A stretch of DNA of 64,000 nt from 62-47 sp051954235 (GTDB lineage Bacteria; Pseudomonadota; Alphaproteobacteria; Rhizobiales; Xanthobacteraceae). Every line of letters starts with the position of its first letter. Position 1 is the first letter of the stretch. Below the pieces are notes generated by a model, which saw only the letters and a list, made by a program, of their open reading frames with translations, ran no database searches and was not told the DNA's origin. The position numbers and the translations under genes were made by a program. This document shows positions 9,079 to 18,236 of the stretch, piece after piece. Location of the stretch: positions 68,816 to 132,815 of the forward strand of contig JBQCHY010000065.1 of assembly GCA_051954235.1 (NCBI GenBank). Direction: 5' to 3'.

Positions 9079-10043
9079 AGGATTTTGCAGGACGGATCGC
9101 GGTCATCACCGGCGGTGGCACGGGCATGGGTCGCGAACTGGCCCGACAGCTTGTCGCCGAAGGCTGCAACGTCGCGATGTGCGATGTGTCGATGGCGAAC
9201 ATGGTGGAAACCAAGCGGCTGTGCGAAGCCGAGCGCCTTCCGCAAGGGCTGCGCATCACCACGCATGTCGCCGATGTCTCCGACGAGACGCAGATGCAGC
9301 GATTTCGCGACGAAGTGGCGGATCAACAGGCGACGGATAAAATCCATCTGCTGTTCAACAACGCCGGCATCGGGGGCGGCGGCAGTTTGTTCACCAATAG
9401 CCGCGAACAATGGGAGCGCACCTTCAACATCTGTTGGGGCGGCGTTTATCTCGGCACCCGCACATTCCTGCCGATGCTGCAAAACGCGGACGCTGGCCAC
9501 ATCGTCAACACGTCCAGCGTCAACGGCTTCTGGGCGTCGCTCGGACCGACCGTGTCCCATACCGCTTACAGCGCGGCGAAATTTGCCGTGAAGGGATTCA
9601 CCGAGGCGCTGATTACCGACCTGCGGCTGAACGCGCCCCATATCAAATGCTCGGTGGTGATGCCGGGACACATCGGCACCTCGATCATGTCGAATTCGCG
9701 CAAGGTGCAGAAAGGCGTGGAGACCGACACCCTCGATCAGAACGAGATCGAGCAGACGCGCGGGCGGCTGGTCGCCGGCGGCGTCGACGTGTCGCAACTT
9801 TCCGACGATGCCATTCAGCAAATGGCGGCGGAGCGTGCGCGTGTCTTTCTGGAGGAAGCCCCGATGACGGCGTCGGCGGCCGCAAAGGTCATCCTCGACG
9901 GCGTCAAGGCCGAGCGCTGGCGCATTCTCGTCGGGCACGATGCCGAACTGCTCGACGGCTGGGTGCGTGGCGCGCCGGAGGCGGCCTACGATCCCGATTT
10001 CCACGCGCGCTTCGCTGCCGAGGCCGGCTGGAAGCTGGGCTGA
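9075..10043 (+). CDS. Short-chain dehydrogenase/reductase
   Basis: NAD(P)-dependent oxidoreductase of the classical SDR family, 322 residues. Features seen: TGGGTGMGRELARQL cofactor motif near residue 13, NNAG, the catalytic Ser in HIVNTSSVNG and the YSAAK active-site motif. A C-terminal extension of about 80 residues (ending EAGWKLG) goes beyond the core SDR fold. The start overlaps the stop of the PanE-like gene, implying coupled translation and possibly consecutive reactions. The substrate is not predictable from sequence. Confidence 0.9.
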   Translation: MKDFAGRIAVITGGGTGMGRELARQLVAEGCNVAMCDVSMANMVETKRLCEAERLPQGLRITTHVADVSDETQMQRFRDEVADQQATDKIHLLFNNAGIGGGGSLFTNSREQWERTFNICWGGVYLGTRTFLPMLQNADAGHIVNTSSVNGFWASLGPTVSHTAYSAAKFAVKGFTEALITDLRLNAPHIKCSVVMPGHIGTSIMSNSRKVQKGVETDTLDQNEIEQTRGRLVAGGVDVSQLSDDAIQQMAAERARVFLEEAPMTASAAAKVILDGVKAERWRILVGHDAELLDGWVRGAPEAAYDPDFHARFAAEAGWKLG

Positions 10044-10050
10044 TCGCGCA

Positions 10051-10992
10051 TCACCCGTGCACGATCGCTTTCTCGATCATGCAGTGAATGCCTTTCGAGC
10101 CGTTGACCGTCTGCGTCACGCGGAGGTCGGCGGCGAGGCTGCACAGCATGTAGGCGTCCTCGCGCGACAATCCGCGTTGTTCGCCGAGCAGCACGATCAT
10201 GTCGCGCAACGCGTTCTCGGCGCAGCGATCGAGATCGGGATGCATCGCCATGGTGATGTAGTGCGTCGGCGTTTCCGCGCGAGGTGTAGGGAATCTCAAA
10301 TCCTTGCGCAGAACGAACCGGAAGCGGCCTTGCAGTGCGGTCTCGATAGCCGTGACGCAGACTTCGCCGTCACCCTGCGCGCCATGGCCGTCCCCGCAGG
10401 AAAACATTGCGCCGGGGACGAACACCGGCAGAAACAGCGTGGTGCCCGGGATCAACTCCTTGAGATCGATATTGCCGCCCATCGCGCGCGGCACCAGCGA
10501 CGAGATGCGTCCCCATGCCGGCGGCGGCGATACGCCCATGACGCCGAAGAAAGGCTTGAGCGGCAGGTCGAGGCCCCACGGCATCCGGCCGGTCATGCGC
10601 GTTTGATCGAGCGGAATGTTGACCGCGCGGCCTTCCGGGAAATCCTCGGGCAGGGTCCCCATCAAAGGACGAATGACGTTCCAGCCCCAGTCCTGCCGCA
10701 GCCGGATATCGAGGATGTCGATCTTGAGCACATCGCCGGGCTCCGCGTTTGCGATCGCGATCGGCCCGGTGAGAATATGCCCGGGCAGCATGCGTTCGTT
10801 CTCGGCGTGAATGGCGTCGAGTTCGGGCGGGATATCAAACTTGCTCCGATCGGGGATGACTTCCGGGCTCCCGCTCACGGTATCGACGGTGACTTCGTCG
10901 CCGCTGGCGATGCGGAGAACGGGTTGCAGCTTCGCTTCAAAGAATCCCCAGTGGCAGGTCTTCGGACTGGCAGGAACGTGATGATGCGCCAT
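10051..10992 (-). CDS. Acetamidase/formamidase family protein
   Basis: Hydrolyses short amides to the acid and ammonia, a Zn-dependent family (FmdA_AmdA). The 313-residue product has HHVPASPKTCHWGFF at the start, the conserved core LTGPIAIANAEPGDVL, and MFSCGDGHGAQGDGEVC, which carries the acidic and His residues typical of the metal centre. The start at 10992 (MAHHHVP) is chosen over 11034 because the family begins with this segment. It is convergent with the SDR gene (8-bp gap) and lies just downstream of the LysR gene on the same strand, so it may be co-transcribed with its regulator. Confidence 0.9.
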   Translation of the reverse strand: MAHHHVPASPKTCHWGFFEAKLQPVLRIASGDEVTVDTVSGSPEVIPDRSKFDIPPELDAIHAENERMLPGHILTGPIAIANAEPGDVLKIDILDIRLRQDWGWNVIRPLMGTLPEDFPEGRAVNIPLDQTRMTGRMPWGLDLPLKPFFGVMGVSPPPAWGRISSLVPRAMGGNIDLKELIPGTTLFLPVFVPGAMFSCGDGHGAQGDGEVCVTAIETALQGRFRFVLRKDLRFPTPRAETPTHYITMAMHPDLDRCAENALRDMIVLLGEQRGLSREDAYMLCSLAADLRVTQTVNGSKGIHCMIEKAIVHG

Positions 10993-11048
10993 GATGATCC
11001 ATTCGCTCTGTACACAACGAGTGTGCGTCAGCAAACGGCGATTGTCGA

Positions 11049-11951
11049 TCAGGCGAGCGCGTCACGGCGCAGCACGCGTTCCAGCCATTCGATGAAGACG
11101 CGCAGCCGATGCGACAGGTGTTGCCGATGCGGATACAGCAACGTTATCGGCATCGGTGCGGCGCGGAAGTTCGGCATCACCTCGACCAGTGCGTCGGACG
11201 CGAGATGGTCCTTCACGTCGTAAGCGGGAATCTGGATCAGGCCGACGCCGGCGAGACAGCAGGCGATATAGGCCTCGGCGCTGTTCACGGTAACACGCGC
11301 GCGCGGCGTGCAGGTTTTCACCGCGCCGTCCGCGATCCATTCCCAAGGCACGATGCGTCCATTCGAGGGTGACGCATAGTTCACCGCGAGATGCGCGCCG
11401 AGATCGTCGGGATGCTGCGGTGTGCCATGGCGTGCCAGATAAGCGGGACTTGCGACGTTGATCAGCGGCAGCTCACCGATGTGGCGCGCGATCAGGCCGG
11501 AATCGGCGAGCGGACCCACACGCAGGACGCAATCGATATTGTCCTCGATCAGATTGACGGCGCGATCCGTCGATCCGAAGTCGACATCGATCTCCGGAAA
11601 GCGTGCGAGGAATTCCGGCAGCGCCGGCGCAAGGATCAAGCGCCCGATGCGGCCGGGGACATCGATGCGAATCCGACCGGCGGGGAGAACGGCGTCGTTA
11701 CGGAATAGGTTTTCGATTTCCTCGACGTCGGCGATGGCGCGCAGGCAGCGCTCGTAGAAAGCGTGGCCGTCCTGCGTCGGCGCGACCTTGCGTGTCGTGC
11801 GCGACAACAGCCGCGCACCGACGCGGCCCTCCAAGGTCTGGATCGCGGCCGAGATCGAGGAGCGCGGCAGGCCAAGCGTCGTCGCGGCCTTGGTGAAGCT
11901 GCCGCTTTCGACCACGCGTGCGAAAATCCTGAAAAGCTCGATGCGGTCCAT
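11049..11951 (-). CDS. LysR family transcriptional regulator
   Basis: About 300 residues. An N-terminal winged HTH (MDRIELFRIFARVVESGSF to about residue 60) is followed by a periplasmic-binding-like effector domain (RIRIDVPGRIGRLILAPALPEF then LVEVMPNFRAAPMPITLLYP). The start at 11951 gives the standard LysR N-terminus; the frame is open to 12029 but the extra residues do not fit the family. It is divergent from an SDR gene with a 133-bp intergenic region holding a palindrome, the usual LysR control layout, and sits upstream of the acetamidase on the same strand. Confidence 0.92.
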   Translation of the reverse strand: MDRIELFRIFARVVESGSFTKAATTLGLPRSSISAAIQTLEGRVGARLLSRTTRKVAPTQDGHAFYERCLRAIADVEEIENLFRNDAVLPAGRIRIDVPGRIGRLILAPALPEFLARFPEIDVDFGSTDRAVNLIEDNIDCVLRVGPLADSGLIARHIGELPLINVASPAYLARHGTPQHPDDLGAHLAVNYASPSNGRIVPWEWIADGAVKTCTPRARVTVNSAEAYIACCLAGVGLIQIPAYDVKDHLASDALVEVMPNFRAAPMPITLLYPHRQHLSHRLRVFIEWLERVLRRDALA

Positions 11952-11986
11952 GGGGGTCAGCCAAGCCAGATATTGTTCGGAAATTC

Positions 11987-12001
11987 TGACATATCTTGTC
12001 A
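11987..12001. promoter_or_regulatory. Candidate LysR-type operator
   Basis: TGACATATCTTGTCA is a perfect inverted repeat with 5-bp arms around TATCT, and T-N11-A spacing can be fitted within it. It lies in the 133-bp gap between the divergent LysR gene and the SDR gene at 12085. No binding data exist here; this is position and symmetry only. Confidence 0.5.
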
Positions 12002-12084
12002 AATGAAGCCAGTTTAACCGAATTATCAAGATGATAGCTGTTTCCCAAGGGCTGCATGGGCGGCCGCAGACGGAGCAGCACGAT

Positions 12085-12858
12085 ATGACCGATCACAGCA
12101 TCAAGGGAAAAACCGTCATCATCGCAGGCGGCGCCAAGAATCTCGGCGGACTGTTGGCGCGGGACCTGGCCGCCCACGGCGCCAAGGCGATCGCGATCCA
12201 CTACAACAGCGCCGCGACGAAAGCCGATGCCGATAAGACGGTGGCCGCGATCAAGGCCGCCGGCGCGAATGCCGTGGCGTTGCAGGGCAATCTCACGTCC
12301 GCAGCCGCGATGGAGAAGCTGTTCGCGGATGTCGTCGCAGCGGTCGGCAAGCCGGATATTGCCATCAACACCGTCGGCAAGGTGCTGAAGAAGCCTATGG
12401 TCGAAATATCCGAGGCGGAATACGATGAGATGAGCGCGGTGAACGCCAAGTCGGCGTTCTTCTTCCTCAAGGAAGCGGGGCGCCATCTCAACGACAACGG
12501 CAAGATCTGCACGCTGGTGACGTCCTTGCTCGGCGCCTATACGCCGTTCTACGCGTCCTATGCCGGCACCAAGGCGCCGGTGGAGCATTTCACCCGCGCG
12601 GCTTCGAAGGAATTCGGCGAGCGCGGTATTTCGGTGACCGCGATCGGGCCGGGCCCGATGGATACGCCGTTCTTCTATCCGGCCGAAGGCGCGGATGCGG
12701 TCGCCTATCACAAGACCGCTGCGGCGCTGTCGAAATTCTCCAAGACCGGCCTCACCGATATCGAAGATATCGTGCCGTTCATCCGCTTCCTGGTGTCGGA
12801 CGGCTGGTGGATGACCGGGCAGACCATTTTGGTCAACGGTGGCTACACCACGAAATAG
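12085..12858 (+). CDS. Short-chain dehydrogenase/reductase
   Basis: Classical SDR of 257 residues. Cofactor motif GGAKNLGGLLARDLAAHG is near residue 12, NTVGK replaces the usual NNAG, the catalytic Ser is in TSLLGAY and the active-site YAGTK follows. The C-terminus WMTGQTILVNGGYTTK is the standard SDR ending. The divergent LysR gene and the palindrome between them suggest it is the regulator's target. The start at 12085 (MTDHSIKGKTVI) fits the family; the frame is open 54 bp further upstream. Confidence 0.9.
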   Translation: MTDHSIKGKTVIIAGGAKNLGGLLARDLAAHGAKAIAIHYNSAATKADADKTVAAIKAAGANAVALQGNLTSAAAMEKLFADVVAAVGKPDIAINTVGKVLKKPMVEISEAEYDEMSAVNAKSAFFFLKEAGRHLNDNGKICTLVTSLLGAYTPFYASYAGTKAPVEHFTRAASKEFGERGISVTAIGPGPMDTPFFYPAEGADAVAYHKTAAALSKFSKTGLTDIEDIVPFIRFLVSDGWWMTGQTILVNGGYTTK

Positions 12859-13002
12859 CGTTGGCGGCCGGTCAGGCTGTTCGAGTGTCTTGGCTGTTGC
12901 GGCGGCGCGTCCATAAGGACGGCCGCCGTTCGCGTTTTACGGTTTCCATTGTTTATTGTTGTTCTAAACTGCATGCAGAAACGGAACACAAGGGACCAAG
13001 CC

Positions 13003-13809
13003 ATGCAGCAGGACGTGAAGGCGCGCGAGACGGCAGCGACGGACAAGATCGATCTCGCGGCACTCGTTGCCGATCTCAATACGTTGCTGCGGCTCAAGAC
13101 GACCGTGATCGGCATGAAGATGTTCGCCACCGTGGCGGAGATGGAAGCGATCCCGAAAATCCGCCGGCCGAGTGCGATCCACACCACCGATCAAATCGTC
13201 AGCATGGCGTCGCGGCTCGGCTGGACTGTCGGCATCACCTCGGCCGATCTGGTCGGCGCACAATGTCGCGCGGTGATTGGCCTCGCACCGACCGACGAGA
13301 AATGGCTCAAGGGCGAATCCTATGTCGGCGTCTGGCACGGCACGCAGGAGGATGCGCAGAAGCGACAGGAAGCGCTGTGCACGGTGCCTTACGGTCGCTA
13401 TCAGGCAATGGCGGTGAGCCCGCTCGCCAGCGGTCGCCTGAATCCGCCGGATATCTGCATGGTGTATGCGACGCCCGGCCAGATGATCATCCTCATCAAT
13501 GGTCTGCAATATACTGGCTACAAGAAGTTCGAATGGGGCGTGGTGGGTGAGACCGCCTGCGCCGATTCCTGGGGGCGGGCGCTTGCGACCGGAGAGCCGA
13601 GCCTGTCGCTGCCATGCTTCGCCGAGCGGCGCTATGGCGGCGTGCCGGACGAGGAGATGCTGATGGCGCTGTCGCCGGCGCATCTCGCCAAGGCGGTGGT
13701 CGGCATGAAGGCGCTGGCGAAGAATGGCCTGCGCTATCCGATCGCGCCTTACGGCATCCAGAGCGATGTTCGTGCCGGAATGGGCGCGTCCTACGCCGAC
13801 CGGAAATAG
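13003..13809 (+). CDS. DUF169 family protein
   Basis: Member of the DUF169 family (268 residues), biochemical function unknown. Family features: IDLAALVADLNTLLRLKTTV near the N-terminus with the VIGMKMF segment, then SADLVGAQCRAVIGL, and conserved aromatic/Gly segments PPDICMVYATPGQMIIL and GYKKFEWGVVGETACADSW. The ATG at 13003 has AAGGGA ten bases upstream. It may be transcribed with the SDR before it and the reductase after it, all in one direction with gaps of about 145 bp. Confidence 0.82.
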   Translation: MQQDVKARETAATDKIDLAALVADLNTLLRLKTTVIGMKMFATVAEMEAIPKIRRPSAIHTTDQIVSMASRLGWTVGITSADLVGAQCRAVIGLAPTDEKWLKGESYVGVWHGTQEDAQKRQEALCTVPYGRYQAMAVSPLASGRLNPPDICMVYATPGQMIILINGLQYTGYKKFEWGVVGETACADSWGRALATGEPSLSLPCFAERRYGGVPDEEMLMALSPAHLAKAVVGMKALAKNGLRYPIAPYGIQSDVRAGMGASYADRK

Positions 13810-13958
13810 GCCGATCCTGGTGAGGCTGCCGGACGGTTCCGAGACATCGCCATGGTGCCCGTATCTGCATGGGCTTGACCGGTTTGCCCGGCGGTGATGG
13901 AACGGGCGCCCGGCGTGCGCCGCAACGATTCGCCGTTACGATTCTTGGAGTCCAGTCA

Positions 13959-15143
13959 ATGAAGCCCGAGGCCGAATTCGATATCGTCATTTATGGCGCC
14001 AGCGGTTTCACCGGCCGGCTGGTGGCGGAATATCTGGCGTCGCGCAACGGCGAACCGCGCGACCTGAAATGGGCGATGGCCGGCCGCAGCCTCGACAAGC
14101 TGGCGGCGGTGCGTGACGAGATCGGTGCGCCGAAGGATACGCCGTTGATCGCGGCCGACGCGGCCGATCCGGCTTCGCTGGATGCGATGCTGAAGCGGAC
14201 CAAGGCCGTGCTCACCACCGTGGGGCCGTATCAGTTCTACGGCACCGATCTTGTCGCGGCCTGTGTTGCGAGCGGCACCGATTATCTCGACCTCTGCGGC
14301 GAGCCGGTGTGGATGCGGCAGATGATCGACAAGTATCAGGCTGAGGCGCAAACGTCCGGCGCGCGTATCGTGTTTTCCTGCGGTTACGATTCGATTCCGT
14401 TCGAGCTCGGCGTGTTCTTTTTGCAGGACGCGGCCAAGGCAAAATTCGGCTCGGCCTTCAATCGCGTCAAAGGTCGCGTGCGCAAAATGAAGGGCACGCT
14501 CTCCGGCGGTACGGCGGCCAGCATGAAGGCGATCTTCGCCGCCGCCGTCAACGACCCGACTTTGATGCCGATGCTGCGTGATCCATTTGTGCTGACGCCG
14601 GGATTCGAGGGACCGAAGCAACCGCCGGGCAACAAGCCGCAATTCGATGACGATCTCGATATGTGGCTCGCGCCGTTCGTGATGGCGAACATCAACACCC
14701 GCAACGTGCATCGCTCCAATTTCCTGTTGGGTTTCCCTTACGGTCAGGATTTCGTCTACGACGAGATGATGGTGGCGGGACCGAAAGACACCGGAGAGGC
14801 GATCGCGAAAGCCATTGTCGCCGGGAATAACAAGCTGGGTGCGCAGGGCGGCCCCAAGCCGGGCGAGGGACCCTCGAAGGAAGAACGCGAGGCCGGCCAC
14901 TTCGATCTGCTTTTCCTCGGCGTTGCGCCGGATGGTCGCCAGATGCGCGCTGTGGTGACTGGCGACCGCGATCCTGGTTACGGCTGTACCTCGAAGATGA
15001 TCGCTGAAAGCGCCATCTGTCTGGTGCGCGAGGCGTCCGACGTGCCGGGCGGCATGTGGACGCCGGGCGCGGCTTTCCGCCATCGCCTCGTCAAGCGTCT
15101 AAGCGATCACGCCGGCATGACATTCGGAATCGAACAGGCCTGA
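13959..15143 (+). CDS. Saccharopine dehydrogenase-like / trans-acting enoyl reductase family protein
   Basis: NAD(P)-binding oxidoreductase of 394 residues, related to saccharopine dehydrogenase and mycobacterial trans-acting enoyl reductases. The N-terminal Rossmann motif is FDIVIYGASGFTGRLVAEYL, followed by WAMAGRSLDKL, TTVGPYQFYG, GTDYLDLCGEPVWM and the FSCGYDSIPFELG signature. Actual substrate unknown: a true lysine-pathway role is unlikely given the enoyl-reductase-like motifs. The ATG at 13959 follows GGAG at 13947-13950. An intergenic palindromic repeat begins 8 bp after the stop. Confidence 0.85.
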   Translation: MKPEAEFDIVIYGASGFTGRLVAEYLASRNGEPRDLKWAMAGRSLDKLAAVRDEIGAPKDTPLIAADAADPASLDAMLKRTKAVLTTVGPYQFYGTDLVAACVASGTDYLDLCGEPVWMRQMIDKYQAEAQTSGARIVFSCGYDSIPFELGVFFLQDAAKAKFGSAFNRVKGRVRKMKGTLSGGTAASMKAIFAAAVNDPTLMPMLRDPFVLTPGFEGPKQPPGNKPQFDDDLDMWLAPFVMANINTRNVHRSNFLLGFPYGQDFVYDEMMVAGPKDTGEAIAKAIVAGNNKLGAQGGPKPGEGPSKEEREAGHFDLLFLGVAPDGRQMRAVVTGDRDPGYGCTSKMIAESAICLVREASDVPGGMWTPGAAFRHRLVKRLSDHAGMTFGIEQA

Positions 15144-15150
15144 GAATCCT

Positions 15151-15232
15151 CGTCATTGCGAGCGAAGCGAAGCAACCCGGTATTACTTCAAGAGTCTGGA
15201 TTGCTTCGTCCCTGATGCTCCTCCCAATGACG
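15151..15232. repeat. Intergenic palindromic repeat, family A (copy 1)
   Basis: Bounded by CGTCATTG (15151-15158) and its complement CAATGACG (15225-15232), with inner GCGAGCGAAGCGAAGCAA and TGGATTGCTTCG related to the other family A copies at 28476 and 56160. It sits between convergent genes and can fold into a long stem, so it may also act in termination. Confidence 0.85.
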
Positions 15233-15240
15233 GCGCCTTC

Positions 15241-16536
15241 TTAAGCCCGCAGCCCTGACGGCCAGCCGATCGCAGCCTTGGCCGCGCCCCAGCTTCTGCG
15301 CGCCGTTGCTATGTGTTGCTGATTGGCGGCGAACATCCCCCACATCAGGCCCATCATCATCCAGAAGTGCCGCCAGTGATCGGTGTCGATGATGAAGGCC
15401 TCGCCGACGGTGCCGAGGAAGGTTGCGAACACCGCGAGGTAGACGCGCTGCCACGGCGTGCGAACGAACGCATAGCGGAAGCCGAGGACAACGGTGGTTC
15501 CGATCAACGCCGGATAACACACGCCGCTGATCCAGCCGCCCGACATGAAGGCATTGAGATACGAGTTGTGGGTGTCTTCCGGGAAGAACTTGGTGAATTG
15601 CAACGGACCGATTCCGAACGGCAGATCGAGCGCCATGCGCGCGCCGAGAATGTGCCGCCCGAAGCGGCCGAAGCGGCCTTCGTCGTAACTCTGGTCGAAG
15701 CTGGCGCGTTGCTTGAAAATCGTATCGATCGAATCGAACGACAGCAGAACCAGTAGCAGCACGACGCCCATCAACAGTGCTGCCACCGACAGAGTGATGA
15801 TGCGCGAGCGCTGAATATTGGTCTTGCTGGTCAACACCATCATGAACAACATGAAAGCAGCAGAAATGATGAACTGACCCCATGCGGCCCGCGAGAAGGC
15901 CAGCAGCAGCGCCAACGTGATGATGCCGAGGACAAGCGTGCTGCGCAGCGCCTTGCCGAAGCGATCGCTGACCACGCTTTGCAGCAGGAACAGCGCCGGC
16001 AGCACCAGGAATGCCGAAAACACGTTGGGATCCTTGAACGGACCCATGGCGCGGCCGTAGAGCGTGAAGAGCCCGTATGCACCTGGAAACAACTTGAAGT
16101 AACCGGCGATGCCGGCGAGCGATGCGATGAGCGCGCCGAAAATCAGGCCGCGCCGGAGAAAATCCAGCCGTGCGGACGTGTCCTGCGCCACCGCCATCGC
16201 GAAGAAGATGGCGGTGATCGCCATGTACCACGACGTGAGAACCCAGGTGACGATCCGGGATTGATTCATCAGATCGGCGGCGCAAATCGTGTAGCCGATG
16301 TTGATGAGAAACAGCATCGCCGCAAGCGGCAGGAAAGCGATCCGCAGACTCAAGCCGGTTGCGACCAGCACGATCATCGCCAGCAGTGTGGTGAGTTCGT
16401 AGGGGCTTGGCTCGAAGAACACCACCGCGCCGGAGCATCCGACCAGCCAGAGCAGGCCGCGTTGAAGAGCGGCAACGCGCGGCGCGACCAGTGCGGGCGG
16501 CAAGGAGCCATAGCTTGCGGCGAAGTCCGTCATCAC
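15241..16536 (-). CDS. O-antigen ligase / Wzy-like membrane protein
   Basis: Polytopic inner-membrane protein of 431 residues with about 10-12 hydrophobic helices. It resembles the O-antigen ligase/polymerase (Wzy_C) family: GRAMGPFKDPNVFSAFLVL in the middle, the large periplasmic loop with RFGRFGRHILGARMALDLPF and the EDTHNSYLNAFMSGGW signature. Such proteins polymerise or ligate lipid-linked glycans. It starts at 16536 (tandem ATGs at 16536 and 16533). It lies 53 bp downstream of the initiating transferase on the same strand, so the two belong to one polysaccharide operon. Confidence 0.9.
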   Translation of the reverse strand: MMTDFAASYGSLPPALVAPRVAALQRGLLWLVGCSGAVVFFEPSPYELTTLLAMIVLVATGLSLRIAFLPLAAMLFLINIGYTICAADLMNQSRIVTWVLTSWYMAITAIFFAMAVAQDTSARLDFLRRGLIFGALIASLAGIAGYFKLFPGAYGLFTLYGRAMGPFKDPNVFSAFLVLPALFLLQSVVSDRFGKALRSTLVLGIITLALLLAFSRAAWGQFIISAAFMLFMMVLTSKTNIQRSRIITLSVAALLMGVVLLLVLLSFDSIDTIFKQRASFDQSYDEGRFGRFGRHILGARMALDLPFGIGPLQFTKFFPEDTHNSYLNAFMSGGWISGVCYPALIGTTVVLGFRYAFVRTPWQRVYLAVFATFLGTVGEAFIIDTDHWRHFWMMMGLMWGMFAANQQHIATARRSWGAAKAAIGWPSGLRA

Positions 16537-16589
16537 ACGCTCATACTCTCACGCGGCACGCTCGCTCGACGGACACCGTCAAGCCGCGC

Positions 16590-18134
16590 TCAATACGCAT
16601 TCTCCGCCTTCAGAAGCGCGATCGGCGTTTTCAGCAAAATGTAGGTATCGAACAACACCGACCAGTTCTCGATGTAATAAAGATCGAACTCGACGCGCTT
16701 CTGGATTTTCTCTTCGCTGTCGACCTCACCGCGCCAGCCGTTGATCTGCGCCCAGCCGGTGATGCCGGGCTTGACGCGATGACGGGCGAAGTAGCCGTCG
16801 ACCGTTTCGTCGAACAGGCGGCTTTTCAGTTTGCCCTGCACCGCATGCGGACGCGGCCCGACCAGCGAGAGGTTGTTTTTGAACACGACATTGAACAGTT
16901 GCGGCAGTTCGTCGATGCTGCTCTTGCGGATGAACTTGCCGACGCGCGTTACGCGGGGATCGTTCTTGGTGACGACCTTGCTGGCCAGCGGATCGGCCTG
17001 ATGGTGATAGAGCGAACGAAATTTGAAGACCTCGATGCGCTCGTTGTTGAAGCCGAAGCGTTTCTGCCGGAACAAGACCGGTCCGGGACTGTCGAGCTTG
17101 ATGGCGAGTGCGATCAGCGCCATCAGCGGTGACAGAAGCATCAGCAGGATGGCGCCGACGACGTGGTCGAACAGCGATTTCATCACCTGATCCCAGTCGG
17201 TGATGGGGGCTTCGAACACGTCGAGCGTCGGTACTTTGCCGAGATAGGAATAGGAGCGCGGACGAAAGCGGAGCTTGTTGGTGTGCGCCGACAGCCGGAT
17301 GTCGACCGGGAGCACCCATAGCTTCTTCAGCATATCGAGAATGCGCGTCTCGGCCGAGATCGGCATCGCGAATAGAACGAGGTCGATGCGGGTGCGATGG
17401 GCGAACTCGACGATGTCGTCGATCTTTCCCAGCTTCGGCAATCCGGCGCAAGTATCGAGCGCGCGCGTGTCGTTGCGATCGTCGAACACGCCGAGGATAT
17501 CCAGATCGGAATCGTTCTGTTTCTTGAGCAGTTCGATCAGCCTCTCGCCGTTCTCATCCGCACCGATGATCACAGTGCGGCGATCGAGGCGGCCTTCACG
17601 CGCCCAGCGCCGGATCAGCGAGCGCAGCAGAAGCCGGCCGGCGATCAGTCCTGCCAGTCCGCAGACGAAGTAGGCCGACAACCACAGCCGCGAAAACGAT
17701 GTGCCGCTCTTGAGGAAGAACGAGGCCCCGATGAACAGCAGGAAGACCAGCGCCCACGCGGAGATCATCCGCGTCATCTGCCGCAGTTTTCCGCGAAACA
17801 TCTGTACTTCATAGAGGTCGGCGGCCTGGAAGGCCGCGACCGAAACGAGCGTCACGCAGAGAATGGAAATCGGGTAGTACCAGCTGAAGCCGTCGAGCCG
17901 CGCGACATAGCCGAGATATACCGCCAGGCCGATCGCCGCGATCAGGATGAAGTCGGCAAGGCGCACCAATCCGACGATGACGACGGGTGAATAGGCCTTG
18001 CGGACCTTCTGGTTGGCGACCGCCAATGCTGCCGTTGACAACCGACGGCGGCGCTCCACGCGGGGGGCTCCCCCAGCAGCGGCTGCGGCGTCGATCATGG
18101 AGCGGGCGTTGATGGGTTCCACGTTGATGTCCAC
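16590..18134 (-). CDS. Undecaprenyl-phosphate sugar-1-phosphate transferase (WcaJ/WbaP type)
   Basis: Initiates polysaccharide synthesis by moving a hexose-1-phosphate to undecaprenyl phosphate. The 514-residue protein has four N-terminal membrane helices (about 50-165), a nucleotide-binding-like CoA_binding_3 domain (RTVIIGADENGERLIELLKK, about 185) and the C-terminal catalytic domain. The latter shows the membrane re-entrant segment DHVVGAILLMLLSPLMALIA, then KFRSLY, RKSSIDELPQLFNVV, SLVGPRPHAV and GITGWAQINGWRGE. Its length and order match the WcaJ/GumD class. It is the committed step for the surrounding exopolysaccharide genes. Confidence 0.95.
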   Translation of the reverse strand: MDINVEPINARSMIDAAAAAGGAPRVERRRRLSTAALAVANQKVRKAYSPVVIVGLVRLADFILIAAIGLAVYLGYVARLDGFSWYYPISILCVTLVSVAAFQAADLYEVQMFRGKLRQMTRMISAWALVFLLFIGASFFLKSGTSFSRLWLSAYFVCGLAGLIAGRLLLRSLIRRWAREGRLDRRTVIIGADENGERLIELLKKQNDSDLDILGVFDDRNDTRALDTCAGLPKLGKIDDIVEFAHRTRIDLVLFAMPISAETRILDMLKKLWVLPVDIRLSAHTNKLRFRPRSYSYLGKVPTLDVFEAPITDWDQVMKSLFDHVVGAILLMLLSPLMALIALAIKLDSPGPVLFRQKRFGFNNERIEVFKFRSLYHHQADPLASKVVTKNDPRVTRVGKFIRKSSIDELPQLFNVVFKNNLSLVGPRPHAVQGKLKSRLFDETVDGYFARHRVKPGITGWAQINGWRGEVDSEEKIQKRVEFDLYYIENWSVLFDTYILLKTPIALLKAENAY

Positions 18135-18236
18135 TTAATTTTGCATGCGGGCCTCAGGCACGCGCGACTGTAGTGAGGCTGTTCCCACCACTTAGTGAAC
18201 GTCAGTGAAGAATCAGCGTGAGCCTGTCGAGGAGGG